From an uncultured bacterium (GTDB lineage Bacteria; Armatimonadota; UBA5829), in the NCBI GenBank assembly GCA_938074205.1, contig CALJES010000008.1, positions 1 to 64,000 on the forward strand: a DNA stretch of 64,000 nucleotides, in the 5' to 3' direction. Each line of letters starts with the position of its first letter. The stretch's first letter is position 1. Made by a program: the position numbers and the translations under genes. The notes beneath the pieces are model-generated. The model ran no database searches, was not told where the DNA came from, and was given only the letters and a program-made list of their open reading frames with translations. Below are positions 43,012-51,776 of the stretch, in pieces.

Positions 43012-43845
43012 CTAGCGCAGCTTTGGCACCAATCCCAGTATTCTCTGCAACCTGCTCATGAAATCGGTTGTTTTTGCGGAACATTTGCCAGTGATGAGAG
43101 AGTTTCGAACGCTCTCGATAGAGATGTACTCCGTGTGAATGATGGTGTAGCAACTTCCGATAGCTCCCGAGTAGTGTGCGTCGCTACCACCTATTTTGGC
43201 GACGTGAGCTAAGTGCGGATTGCGAGCCAGTGCTCTGTTTAGTGTTGAGAGCTTCAGATCAAACACGGAACCACACTCGATCTCGACCGCGTCAAAAGGC
43301 GCGTCAAAAACGGCATCTCGTATACCAGTGGAGTGATAGGGGTGGACAGCGATCGCAAGTCCGCCGGCTTCGTGTATAGCGTTCACGGTTTCCGCTGGCG
43401 TAAGCTTCTCCGGTAAATCCCCTGTTACGAACAGCGCACCAATATGCCCGACTGTCGAGTTCAATTCCACTCCGGGAATAACCAGAAAACTCTCAGGTAA
43501 CAGGCCACGATGTTTGAGCTCATTTGCACAGCGAACAGTTTCCAGCGCCCCTTCTACGTGGTGATGATCCATGACCGCAATTGCTGCCAACCCCCGTGCT
43601 GAGGCTCCTAAAAGAATGTCTTCCGGACGAGATATGCTGCAGTGGGAATAAACCGTGTGTACGTGAAAATCTATGGCAAAGTGCCCTGGAGGCACTTCGA
43701 TCTTCGGCTCGCCGGCAATTCGCAGCAGGCTGTTAACAAGCCGGTCCCAGCCCCCAAACCACCAATGACCAGAACGATTTGCGGGTTTCGATGGGACAAT
43801 CGTGGGTTTCTTCGAACTAGGCGGCTGTATAAGGGCGACAGTCAT
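43012..43845 (-). CDS. PHP-domain metal-dependent phosphoesterase
   Basis: A 277-residue protein. The PHP domain begins at about residue 57 with FHVHTVYSHCS (His61, His63, His68), then MDHHHVEGAL, PGVELNS, AVHPYHS and GGSDAHY near the end, giving the full set of metal ligands. Related enzymes (YciV/RnaM-like) act as 3',5'-nucleotidases or oligoribonuclease-like enzymes; the substrate here is unknown. The first 50 residues are Pro/Ser/Lys-rich and not part of the domain. No Shine-Dalgarno is clear. It follows capD by 80 bp on the same strand. Confidence 0.85.
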   Translation of the reverse strand: MTVALIQPPSSKKPTIVPSKPANRSGHWWFGGWDRLVNSLLRIAGEPKIEVPPGHFAIDFHVHTVYSHCSISRPEDILLGASARGLAAIAVMDHHHVEGALETVRCANELKHRGLLPESFLVIPGVELNSTVGHIGALFVTGDLPEKLTPAETVNAIHEAGGLAIAVHPYHSTGIRDAVFDAPFDAVEIECGSVFDLKLSTLNRALARNPHLAHVAKIGGSDAHYSGAIGSCYTIIHTEYISIESVRNSLITGKCSAKTTDFMSRLQRILGLVPKLR

Positions 43846-43925
43846 ATAAAGACGGAGTCTATGAGTCGAATTATATCCATTATAGTCGACAGGGCCCTGA
43901 AGGCATTAAACTACGGACAGGTGAC

Positions 43926-45866
43926 CTATACTCGTGCGGCAGTGTCAATAACCCTAGCAGCCTGAGTACTACGCGAGAATTCGGGGACAACCTGCTCCAG
44001 AAGCTCACGCATGGCAAGCTCATCACCCCGGCTGACAATCTGCCTGATATGTCGCAAAAGATCCATAACCTCATCGGGGCCCAAATCAACCGGCCTCCGA
44101 ACAACCGATAGACCCTCGCAGAATCCCGGTTCAATTATCTCGTCATCGGCGGCGAGCCTCTCGTGCAGCTTCTCTCCCGGCCTCGAACCCGTGAATACTA
44201 TTTCAATGTCTTTTCCAGGCTCGAATCCGCAGAGCCTTATCATATCTTCTGCTAAGTCCAAGATCCTAACAGGCTCGCCCATATCGAGGGCATAAAGCTC
44301 ACCGGATTTTCCTAAAGCCCCAGCCTGCAATATCAGCTGTACAGCCTCCGGGATTGACATAAAGTATCGCGTCATCTCAGGGTGGGTAACGGTTACAGGT
44401 CCGCCTTTTCTTATTTGTTCATAAAAAATAGGTACAACACTGCCGCGACTACCCAAGACGTTGCCGAAACGCACTGTGATATAGGCGGTGTTTCTATACC
44501 TTGCGACCATAGTTCGTACTACGCGCTCGCACAGCCATTTGGTAGCTCCCATAACACTTGAGGGATACACTGCTTTGTCGGACGATATTAGCACAAACTT
44601 CTCTACCCCGTAGCGGCCAGATGCCTCTGCGACTATACTAGTTCCCAGAACGTTATTCTGAGCCGCCTCAATTACATTAGCCTCCATAATTGGCACGTGC
44701 TTGTGAGCCGCCGTGTGTACCACTATATCAGGTCTATGTGCCTGAAAAACCTGATTCATCCGTATTTCGTCGGCAACTGAAGCTATGACCATACAAAGGC
44801 GGTCCACCATTTCCGGATACTTTTCCTTAAGTTCCAGATAAATCTGATTAATGGAATTCTCGCCGTGGCCAAGCAGAATTAGCGCTGCGGGATTGTGGGC
44901 GATTACTTGACGACATACTTCTGATCCTATGGAACCACCGGCTCCTGTGACCATAATCCTTTTGCCACTCAGGAAGCCCCCAACCTGGGCAGTGTTGAGT
45001 TCGACAGGGGGTCTTCGGAGCAAGTCTTCTACGCGGATATCTTCGATATGTGGATGTGCCTTGCCGTTGAGCACATCCTGAACTGCTGGGATTACGCGCA
45101 CGGGAACTCTGCGCCGCCGGCACTCCATGACGTATTCTTTTATCGTCTTGCCATCTGCCCCCGGTAGGGCAATCAGAACTTCGTCGACCGCTCGGTCATT
45201 GAGCAAATCGTATAGCTTGCTCATAGGACCGAGAACGCGCACATCTCGAATGTATACACCCTGCTTGTGAGGTGCATCATCTAGGAAACCTATTACCTGG
45301 TAGGAAGATCCGAGTTCCTCCTTCAGAACGCTAAGCAGACGAACCCCGCTTGCCCCACCTCCGAGGATCACAACGCGTTTAGGTTTGACGTCCTGTCCGA
45401 GAAGCTTCAATGCTTTCTTGCCGTGCAATCTACCCAAGCTCAGCAGTCTTAGAATGATCCGAACGCCTCCAACAAGCAGAATGCTCGTCATCCAGAGGAT
45501 TACGTAAACTGAAGTTCTGAGGAAAACTTGGTCGACGATGGTCTGAATTGCAATCATCGCTCCCACCCCGAGGGTGCATCCGATTATGACCCCTTGAGCG
45601 ACGTCAAGGCTTGCGAAGCGCCAGGCATACTGATAAAGCCTAAAAGCTGAAAATATCGCAATATATGCAACCAAACTGGCCGCGACGCTTGTGGCTCGGG
45701 GAGAAAGATACAGGCTTAGAATTTGCCGGATTGGGAGATTATCGTACCTAAGAATAAGGGCAAGAATGAGCGCAGCGGAAAGCGCTAGTAAATCGCAGAA
45801 AACCAGAAGCACAAGCGCGACCGGCAACCTCTTACGACCCCGTAACCCACGTAACACACAGTCCAT
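43926..45866 (-). CDS. CapD/WbpM-family nucleotide-sugar 4,6-dehydratase
   Basis: A 646-residue membrane-bound enzyme. Four hydrophobic helices (about 10-125) are followed by a CoA-binding-like Rossmann domain (VVILGGGASGVRLLSVL, near 165) and a short-chain dehydrogenase domain (RIMVTGAGGSIGSEV, near 300). The catalytic segment is SSDKAVYPSSVMGATK, in which Met replaces the usual Tyr, as in inverting/non-inverting UDP-GlcNAc 4,6-dehydratases of the PglF/WbpM/CapD group. The product is a precursor of 2,4-dideoxy or amino sugars for surface glycans. GGAGGTGA is upstream with long spacing. A strong promoter lies at 45975-46003. Confidence 0.9.
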   Translation of the reverse strand: MDCVLRGLRGRKRLPVALVLLVFCDLLALSAALILALILRYDNLPIRQILSLYLSPRATSVAASLVAYIAIFSAFRLYQYAWRFASLDVAQGVIIGCTLGVGAMIAIQTIVDQVFLRTSVYVILWMTSILLVGGVRIILRLLSLGRLHGKKALKLLGQDVKPKRVVILGGGASGVRLLSVLKEELGSSYQVIGFLDDAPHKQGVYIRDVRVLGPMSKLYDLLNDRAVDEVLIALPGADGKTIKEYVMECRRRRVPVRVIPAVQDVLNGKAHPHIEDIRVEDLLRRPPVELNTAQVGGFLSGKRIMVTGAGGSIGSEVCRQVIAHNPAALILLGHGENSINQIYLELKEKYPEMVDRLCMVIASVADEIRMNQVFQAHRPDIVVHTAAHKHVPIMEANVIEAAQNNVLGTSIVAEASGRYGVEKFVLISSDKAVYPSSVMGATKWLCERVVRTMVARYRNTAYITVRFGNVLGSRGSVVPIFYEQIRKGGPVTVTHPEMTRYFMSIPEAVQLILQAGALGKSGELYALDMGEPVRILDLAEDMIRLCGFEPGKDIEIVFTGSRPGEKLHERLAADDEIIEPGFCEGLSVVRRPVDLGPDEVMDLLRHIRQIVSRGDELAMRELLEQVVPEFSRSTQAARVIDTAARV

Positions 45867-45974
45867 CCTGGTTGAACTTCACCTCCGTATCAAGCTTGCA
45901 CCGCGGGGCCGGTGGACAACCCGAATTTGGTTTGCCCTGGCCGAAAACCTATTTATGTAAGTCGGACGAGGGTT

Positions 45975-46003
45975 ATTCTAACATTAGGCTTACATACTGT
46001 CAA
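45975..46003 (-). promoter_or_regulatory. Promoter of the capD-type gene
   Basis: On the minus strand TTGACA (46003-45998) and TAGAAT (45980-45975) are 17 bp apart. An AT-rich box upstream (46001-46018) is nearly identical to one at 403-420. The predicted leader is about 100 nt. Confidence 0.8.
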
Positions 46004-46144
46004 AATCAGATATTTTTAATATTTCTTCTCCTATTGGGTCAATCAATGCAAGGCGCTAAATAGGAGCCCCGGCGTTTAGTCACTTCGATGGGCAGTTTCT
46101 AAAACGCTCAGCCTGACCTGACGTAGCTCACCAGAAACGTGTGA

Positions 46145-47344
46145 TTACCCAGTCTGTTCGCCGCAGTCTGGAGTAGGCCATCGCCTGACTAGGAGTTTGA
46201 AAACTACGCAGCCGACAAGAAAGGCGGCGCCCACGAATATGAACACAGCCGGGACGCCGTATGCCGCCGACATTCTCGCAGCGATCAGTGGAGCTATAAA
46301 TCCGCCCAGTGTGCCTGCAGCCTGCTGGATACCGTATGCACGTCCCCGAAAACTTTCCTCAACCCGCGTAATCGTCAATCCCGATATTGACGGTGCGAGG
46401 GCTGAAGTAAAGATGGAAGTTACGAAATACGCCAGTCCGAACGGAACAATGGCGCGCGAAAAAGCAAGCAAGAGCGTGAGAACACCGGCTGCCGCTAGGC
46501 CCAGAGTTATTGATTTCTCATATCCCCACCTCTCGCCCAAACCCGTCCACCATCGAGCCGTGAGTATAAAGGCAATAGCAGGAAGTGAGAAGACTGCTCC
46601 CACGATCCAGTCAGGGCTACTCCCGTTTAGAGACTTGAGGTAGAGAGTTAGGTAGGGACTGATTGCCGAAGCGAACATCCAAACGAAGGTTACAGCGAAA
46701 AGCAAAGACACCTGAACGGGCGAGCGCAGAGCGGTGAAAAGGTCTTCTATTATACTGGTTGGTTTCCCGGGATCAACCTTGTTTGGCTCTTCGACAAATG
46801 CGGCGACGATCAAGGTTGATAGCAGCACTGCTGCGCCAGAAATCTGCATAGTTGCCGGGTAACCGAAGAGAGAAGAGAGGAATCCGCCCAGCGCTGGTCC
46901 TGCAATAAGGCCGACGTTCGCAGCCGCCTGCGCAGTCGCTACATATTGAGGCGCAATTTCTTCCGGAGTATTGGTGGCTATCAGAGCGTAGGAACCGGGT
47001 ATGAACCCCGTGAGTGCACCGTTCAAAAACCTGAGTAGGGCTAGCTGCCAAGGGGCTCTGCATACACTCATCGCGAAATATACGAACGCAAGACAAAAAC
47101 CGGCTCGGAGTATCATCGGCTTTCGCCCATAGGTGTCTGCAAGTTTTCCCCACAGCGGCTGAAAAACCATGCTGCCAAGAGACTGCACGGCGAACGTTAC
47201 TCCAACCCAGTATGGCAACGCTTGCTTGGAAACCCCCATCTGCTTTATAAACAGAGGCAGGAATGGGATTACGAGGTACCAACTCATGGAGGCGAGGCAT
47301 ACAGTCGTAGACAGTATGTAGATATTCTTACGGTAGTAAGGCAT
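46145..47344 (-). CDS. MFS transporter (drug:H+ antiporter-like)
   Basis: A 399-residue membrane protein with twelve predicted helices. The loop 2-3 motif reads GKLADTYGRKPMIL, close to the major facilitator motif A (GxLaDrxGrkxxl), and GxxxGPALGG near residue 145 resembles motif C of drug/H+ antiporters. Substrate cannot be read from sequence. It lies 88 bp after thiM on the same strand and may be co-transcribed, which would allow a role in thiamine-precursor transport, though this is only context. The region between has TAAACT and a small CTGAC-TGC-GTCAG hairpin but no Shine-Dalgarno. Confidence 0.88.
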   Translation of the reverse strand: MPYYRKNIYILSTTVCLASMSWYLVIPFLPLFIKQMGVSKQALPYWVGVTFAVQSLGSMVFQPLWGKLADTYGRKPMILRAGFCLAFVYFAMSVCRAPWQLALLRFLNGALTGFIPGSYALIATNTPEEIAPQYVATAQAAANVGLIAGPALGGFLSSLFGYPATMQISGAAVLLSTLIVAAFVEEPNKVDPGKPTSIIEDLFTALRSPVQVSLLFAVTFVWMFASAISPYLTLYLKSLNGSSPDWIVGAVFSLPAIAFILTARWWTGLGERWGYEKSITLGLAAAGVLTLLLAFSRAIVPFGLAYFVTSIFTSALAPSISGLTITRVEESFRGRAYGIQQAAGTLGGFIAPLIAARMSAAYGVPAVFIFVGAAFLVGCVVFKLLVRRWPTPDCGEQTG

Positions 47345-47432
47345 GAAACAATCTGACGCAGTCAGGGGATCGAAAACAGTTTACCACAACCTGGTAATGC
47401 CTTGCCAATCGCCAGGTTGCTCACGCGCTGCG

Positions 47433-48251
47433 TCACCGACCAACGTCCGATACGTCGATTTTGGCAGCCGAGTATATATCATCCTCGGTAAGTGAGTGAA
47501 GCGCGTTGTATAGCTCGACGTGAAAAGTTCCCGGCCGATCCCCTGATGCAGACGCAGCGATTTCACCGGCGATTCCAAATGCTGTCAGCCCTGCAATGGA
47601 GGCGGCGAATGGATCTGTCTGGACAGCGGCGAACGCTCCGACTACGGCCGTAGACATGCATCCTGTTCCGACAACTTTTGCAAGCAACGGGTGGCCGTTT
47701 GCGATACTCGCAAGCCTGCTGCCGTCGCAAACGAAGTCTATAGGTCCTGTCAGTGCAGCAGTGCAGCCGTATGTTTCCGCCAAAGCAAGAGCAACTCGTT
47801 CCGGTGAGTTATCCGCGGCAATCGACTCCACGCCGCGCACTTCCGAAGCAATCCCCACAAGAGACGCCACCTCAGCAAGGTTTCCTCTTACTATGGCAAC
47901 GCGGAGTTCTGATAGAAGCCTTCTGCAGGATTCGGTTCTAAGGCGCGTTGCGCCAGCCCCAACCGGATCAAGTATCACGGGTATACCTTTCTTGTTCGCG
48001 GCTTTGCCGGCTGCGACCATTGCATCGATCCACTCTGGCGAGAGCGTGCCTATGTTGAGAACCAACGAATCGGCAATACTTACCATCTCTTGGACCTCTT
48101 CTGCCGCGTGGGACATTACTGGCAAAGCGCCAATGCACAGTATGGCGTTAGCAGTCTCGTTCATTACCACGTAGTTTGTGATGTTGTGAACGAGAGGCCT
48201 TCTTCGGCGGATTAGTTTGAGATCCTCTGCTATGTCACTCAGGATTTGCAA
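47433..48251 (-). CDS. thiM: Hydroxyethylthiazole kinase ThiM
   Basis: A 272-residue kinase that salvages 4-methyl-5-hydroxyethylthiazole for thiamine synthesis. The family landmarks are RPLVHNITNYVVMNETANAI near residue 18, PVMSHAAEEV, LNIGTL, PVILDPVGAGATRLR near 93, and KVVGTGCMSTAVVGAF near 190. The Asn-Ile-Thr-Asn and GTGC segments are the active-site elements. Start TTG at 48251 lies 6 nt after GGAGGT. No thiE or thiD is adjacent and no TPP riboswitch is seen in the 80 bp upstream. Confidence 0.94.
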   Translation of the reverse strand: MQILSDIAEDLKLIRRRRPLVHNITNYVVMNETANAILCIGALPVMSHAAEEVQEMVSIADSLVLNIGTLSPEWIDAMVAAGKAANKKGIPVILDPVGAGATRLRTESCRRLLSELRVAIVRGNLAEVASLVGIASEVRGVESIAADNSPERVALALAETYGCTAALTGPIDFVCDGSRLASIANGHPLLAKVVGTGCMSTAVVGAFAAVQTDPFAASIAGLTAFGIAGEIAASASGDRPGTFHVELYNALHSLTEDDIYSAAKIDVSDVGR

Positions 48252-48273
48252 CAGTTACCTCCGGAGACAATAC

Positions 48274-48301
48274 TTGTGCCAACGTCTAGTTATGATAGAA
48301 T
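48274..48301 (+). promoter_or_regulatory. Possible promoter of the CBM9-like gene
   Basis: TTGTGC (48274-48279) and TAGAAT (48296-48301) are 16 bp apart. The predicted start near 48308 gives a leader of about 27 nt. Confidence 0.45.
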
Positions 48302-48334
48302 GTTCCACACCTGGTAATCAATAAGAGGTTGCTA

Positions 48335-49051
48335 ATGATAGTGCCCATTCTACTTACTGCGGTCCTTGCCCAGCAACAGGCTCCGCCCGTTTACGTCTGC
48401 CCATTTGTTGAAAAGGCGCCAGCTATAGACGGCAAGCTTGACGATGAAGCTTGGCAGATCGCTCCGCGGGTGGAATTGGTAGAGGCAGTTACCGGCGGGA
48501 AGTGCACAAAACCGACAACGGCTCGCCTATGCTGGGACGAGAATTACCTTTTCATCGGATTCGAAAGCGTCGACACCGACATCTGGGGTACGATGAACCA
48601 ACGCGACGATCTCATATACCGCGAAGAAGTAGTCGAGGCGTTTATAGACCCAGAATGCAGTCTGCACCACTACTTCGAGTTCAACGTAAGTCCGAGAAAC
48701 GTTGTTTTTGATGCTTACATAGTAAACCCAGATGGAATTGGTCCAGGTGAGGGCACCGATTTCGGCTGGAACTGCGAGGGTGTGAAAACTGAAGTGTTGG
48801 TAGATGGTACAATCGATGATCGCACCGATTTGGACCGAGGATGGACCGCAGAGATCGCGATCCCTTTCAAGTCACTAGGCAAGACGAAGCCGAGGGCAGG
48901 AGAAAGGTGGCGGCTAAATCTCTTCCGGATAGATTTGTCACCGCCACCGAAGGAGTTTCAGGCCTGGTCTCCACCGCTGTTTGATCCACCGCGGTTTCAC
49001 GTGCCAAAGCGATTTGGCACGCTTTTCTTCTCAAAGTGCCCTCAGATTTAA
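48335..49051 (+). CDS. CBM9-like carbohydrate-binding protein
   Basis: A 238-residue protein. ATG 48335 is 7 nt from AGAGG, better placed than TTG 48329. A short hydrophobic N-terminus (IVPILLTAVLA) may be a signal peptide. Nearly the whole protein is one carbohydrate-binding family 9-like domain: APAIDGKLDDEAWQ, LCWDENYLFIGFES, EVVEAFIDPE, and a C-terminal WRLNLFRIDLSPPPKEF. Such stand-alone domains are found beside secreted glycoside hydrolases. Stop codons of this gene and the convergent 671-residue gene overlap by 4 bp. Confidence 0.82.
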   Translation: MIVPILLTAVLAQQQAPPVYVCPFVEKAPAIDGKLDDEAWQIAPRVELVEAVTGGKCTKPTTARLCWDENYLFIGFESVDTDIWGTMNQRDDLIYREEVVEAFIDPECSLHHYFEFNVSPRNVVFDAYIVNPDGIGPGEGTDFGWNCEGVKTEVLVDGTIDDRTDLDRGWTAEIAIPFKSLGKTKPRAGERWRLNLFRIDLSPPPKEFQAWSPPLFDPPRFHVPKRFGTLFFSKCPQI

Positions 49052-51063
49052 TAAGAACGCAGGTCTGCGTAGCTGCGAATTCTTATCTGCCGCCTATTGC
49101 CAGGGTATCCGACAGGAATACTGCCTTCGACCACGCCGCATACACTTACCTTAGCACCAACGTTCACAGGAATATTGATGTCGGGGCACTTTACTAAAAC
49201 ACCTTTTTTGCCAGTCGGGTCAATCACGCCGCTTCCATCGTCCACCCAGATGGTGTCATTCACCTTTGCTGTTACTTTACCAGCTATTCGCACTAGCAAA
49301 CCGATATTGTTTAGGCCAATTCCGCCTACCACGCCCGGAACAAGAGAGCCAGCAGGACCGCCGCCCACTGAAGAGCATTTCAATCCCAAAGGTCTCACAC
49401 TTGCTTGCCCGGTCTTAGATATGACAGCAGAAGAGATTTGCCGTTCTGACGGAATTCCGTTCAACACCCGCGTCGTCACGTTTCCCTGAACCGTAACCAA
49501 GTCTCCCACCGATATGCCTGAAACAGCCGTAGCTACTCTAATCCCTGCTGCCCTATCAAGATCTTGAACATACGTAAAGCCTTGGCTCAGTGAAGTGTAC
49601 GTAACCACCTTATTGGTCAAACTGACCCATGTGTTGTCGCTTAGCTGCTTGGCTTCAAAGCAGGTAAGCCGGTGTGGCTTTGCACTAACATATGCTGGTG
49701 CAGAATAGTTCGGTATCGAATCGTGAGCGAATGCTGCGAAATAATAAGTAGTACCGTTGGTCAACCCAGTAACTAAACACGAACCCGTAGAGCCAGGTTC
49801 ACCGCTGTAGTCTCCGACAAGCGTCCCGTCAGTAGGACTGTTGGGATAGGAACCTACCTTCATCCGTATCATAGTCCCCTGAAAATCGGGATCAGGAGGA
49901 TTTGTCCAGTTAAGTCGGACTGATCCATCGCCTTCTGCAGCAGACAGTGCAGTTACTGGCTGCGGGGGGAAAACGTCCGGAGCGCTTGTTACGTAGTGAA
50001 TTCGGCTCGAATTATAATCCAGTACTACGTGAACGTTCCCGAAAACATCTTCGACTACATCGGGCCAACCCTGCCATACAGTTTCGGGTGTTGCCCGCTC
50101 CGGTGTTGACCAGCTGGAGCCGTTCCATCGGCGATAACCGATGGTCTTCCCACCGGGCCATTGAAAGACTAAATGGGCGTTTCCGTTCCGTGCATCTAAG
50201 TTAGGATAGTGTCCGTCGTTTAGATAGGTTAGCGTCGTCCAAGTATTGCCGCCGTCCTTGGAACAGGTCCACTTGAGAACCGCATTAGAAAGCTGGTCGA
50301 AAGTCACAACAACAATGTCGGTTGCCGAAACAGCGGCAACCTTGCCATAAGCAAAGAAATTTGTAGTGGTACCTATTACTTTCTGCGGTAGCCACGTAGA
50401 GCCGTTGAATTTCCGGTAATAAACAGCGGTGTTAGTCTCCCAGGTTACGTGAACCGTGTTGTCTGGAGCAATGGAAATATCCGGGCGATGGTAATACGGA
50501 TTATCACAGGTGCCTAAATATGTTTCTGGCGACCATGTCCCGTTCCAAACTCGGTGGTATACGTCGCGGTTCTTCGTGTATACTAGGTGCATACGACCTA
50601 GAGAGTCAACACCTAACCTTGCGTAGTCTTCATCGATCGTGTCAGTATAGGTGAACTGAGTTACAACCCAACCAGTTGAGTATCTGACCGCCTCAAACAA
50701 GTCTGTCTTGCCGCCCAAACCTGTGCCGGCGTAAAACATATGAGGTCTGCCTTGCGGATCTTGAATAATGTCTGGCCTTTCGGACCACGGAACGCTGACC
50801 GTTTCCACAGGTCCCCATATACCATTGGATGAACGCTCCCTGTAGAACAACCGCCAATCAGGAAACTTCCGACGCCAGACAACTAGGATTCTCCCATCCG
50901 AAGCGGCGGCTATCCTTGGAATGGAAGTTTCACTATCGCTTGGCGGGGAGATGGCAACTGGCTGCGTCCATTGGTATGCCGCGGTTTGAGCAGTCAACAT
51001 AAGTGGAAAAAGTGTGGTAAGAAGAAGCAATAACACGAAGCTCATGGATCTCCTTATCTGCAT
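49048..51063 (-). CDS. Secreted protein with BNR/sialidase-like propeller, Fn3 and OB-like domains
   Basis: A 671-residue exported protein. Two starts are good: ATG 51063 and ATG 51045, the latter 5 nt after AAGGAGA. A signal peptide (SFVLLLLLTTLFPLMLTAQ) is followed by a propeller-like region (about 30-370) with repeated W-x-x-P, DGRILVVWR and NVHVVLDY strands. A fibronectin type III domain lies at about 375-470 (VTALSAAEGDGSVRLNW, GLTNGTTYYFAAFAHD). The C-terminal OB-like domain (about 480-670) resembles that of the GH at 56515-59190. No Asp-box catalytic set is certain. It may bind or cleave glycans. Confidence 0.7.
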   Translation of the reverse strand: MQIRRSMSFVLLLLLTTLFPLMLTAQTAAYQWTQPVAISPPSDSETSIPRIAAASDGRILVVWRRKFPDWRLFYRERSSNGIWGPVETVSVPWSERPDIIQDPQGRPHMFYAGTGLGGKTDLFEAVRYSTGWVVTQFTYTDTIDEDYARLGVDSLGRMHLVYTKNRDVYHRVWNGTWSPETYLGTCDNPYYHRPDISIAPDNTVHVTWETNTAVYYRKFNGSTWLPQKVIGTTTNFFAYGKVAAVSATDIVVVTFDQLSNAVLKWTCSKDGGNTWTTLTYLNDGHYPNLDARNGNAHLVFQWPGGKTIGYRRWNGSSWSTPERATPETVWQGWPDVVEDVFGNVHVVLDYNSSRIHYVTSAPDVFPPQPVTALSAAEGDGSVRLNWTNPPDPDFQGTMIRMKVGSYPNSPTDGTLVGDYSGEPGSTGSCLVTGLTNGTTYYFAAFAHDSIPNYSAPAYVSAKPHRLTCFEAKQLSDNTWVSLTNKVVTYTSLSQGFTYVQDLDRAAGIRVATAVSGISVGDLVTVQGNVTTRVLNGIPSERQISSAVISKTGQASVRPLGLKCSSVGGGPAGSLVPGVVGGIGLNNIGLLVRIAGKVTAKVNDTIWVDDGSGVIDPTGKKGVLVKCPDINIPVNVGAKVSVCGVVEGSIPVGYPGNRRQIRIRSYADLRSY

Positions 51064-51109
51064 ATGCGGGGCTCTCCTTTCTATAACGTTTTATTTCTTC
51101 CATATTCGT

Positions 51110-51138
51110 AATTTAGTTTATAGTTCATAACTTGTCAA
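51110..51138 (-). promoter_or_regulatory. Promoter of the 671-residue secreted-protein gene
   Basis: On the minus strand TTGACA (51138-51133) and TAAATT (51115-51110) are 17 bp apart, in an AT-rich region. The leader would be about 40 nt. Confidence 0.7.
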
Positions 51139-51171
51139 CTATACCAAAACTACGTTAACTGATATGTTATG

Positions 51172-51200
51172 TTGATATATTCTGGCGGGTCTCGTAGAAT
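51172..51200 (+). promoter_or_regulatory. Promoter of the DUF6599-DUF362-ferredoxin operon
   Basis: TTGATA (51172-51177) and TAGAAT (51195-51200) are 17 bp apart. Transcription should begin near 51207, leaving a 44-nt leader. It lies back to back with the minus-strand promoter at 51110-51138, 33 bp away. Confidence 0.7.
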
Positions 51201-51250
51201 GGAAATATGCTACGGGAACATATGACGAACCACTCATCGGAGGGTGCCAA

Positions 51251-51757
51251 TTGAAACGACTCCTGCTCCTACTTTTGTTGGGAATTACAGGGATGTTAAC
51301 TGCCGCAGAAGTTCCTCTTGTCCAAAAGCTGCTGCCGGCCGCTAATGCAGTCAAGGGATTCAAAACGGTGCCTGGGTCGTTGGTTTATGCCAAGGGCGAT
51401 GAGCTGTCGAAAATCTACGATGGCGGATACGAGCTTTATACAAAAAATGGGGTTATCGACGCGGCTCGTCAAATGTATGAGCGCGACAAGGACTACGTCG
51501 AAGTGACAGTGCACACAATGAAGTCTGAAAAGGCAGCGGCCGATTTCCTGAAGTACTGGCAAAAGGAAAACAACGTCAAGTCTGCGAGCAAATCCTCCGG
51601 AACCACTTTCTTTGTAGTCACAAAACCGAACGTAACCCTCTATTTTGTGAAACGTCAATACTTCGGTACCGTGTCTGCGTTCTACGCTCAGGATCGGGCG
51701 AAAAAAGATGTGACTATGTTCAGTGATGCTATCTCGAAGCTGATACCAAGTCGGTAA
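51251..51757 (+). CDS. Exported DUF6599-like protein
   Basis: A 168-residue exported protein with TTG start, about 6 nt after GGAGGG. The signal peptide is KRLLLLLLLGITGMLTAAE. The mature part has KTVPGSLVYAKGDELSKIYDGGYELYTKNGV and a DYVEVTVHTMKSEKAAADFL segment, which fit the DUF6599 pattern; this family is of unknown function and is often encoded next to DUF362 and polyferredoxin genes, as here. No cysteines or metal motifs are visible in the mature part. It is the first gene of a three-gene operon. Confidence 0.6.
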   Translation: MKRLLLLLLLGITGMLTAAEVPLVQKLLPAANAVKGFKTVPGSLVYAKGDELSKIYDGGYELYTKNGVIDAARQMYERDKDYVEVTVHTMKSEKAAADFLKYWQKENNVKSASKSSGTTFFVVTKPNVTLYFVKRQYFGTVSAFYAQDRAKKDVTMFSDAISKLIPSR

Positions 51758-51776
51758 TCTTTGTGAGGACGTTAAT

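Noticed and set aside
48252-48334. TPP riboswitch upstream of thiM
   Set aside because: No CTGAGA-type core or matching stems are present; the gap is too short.
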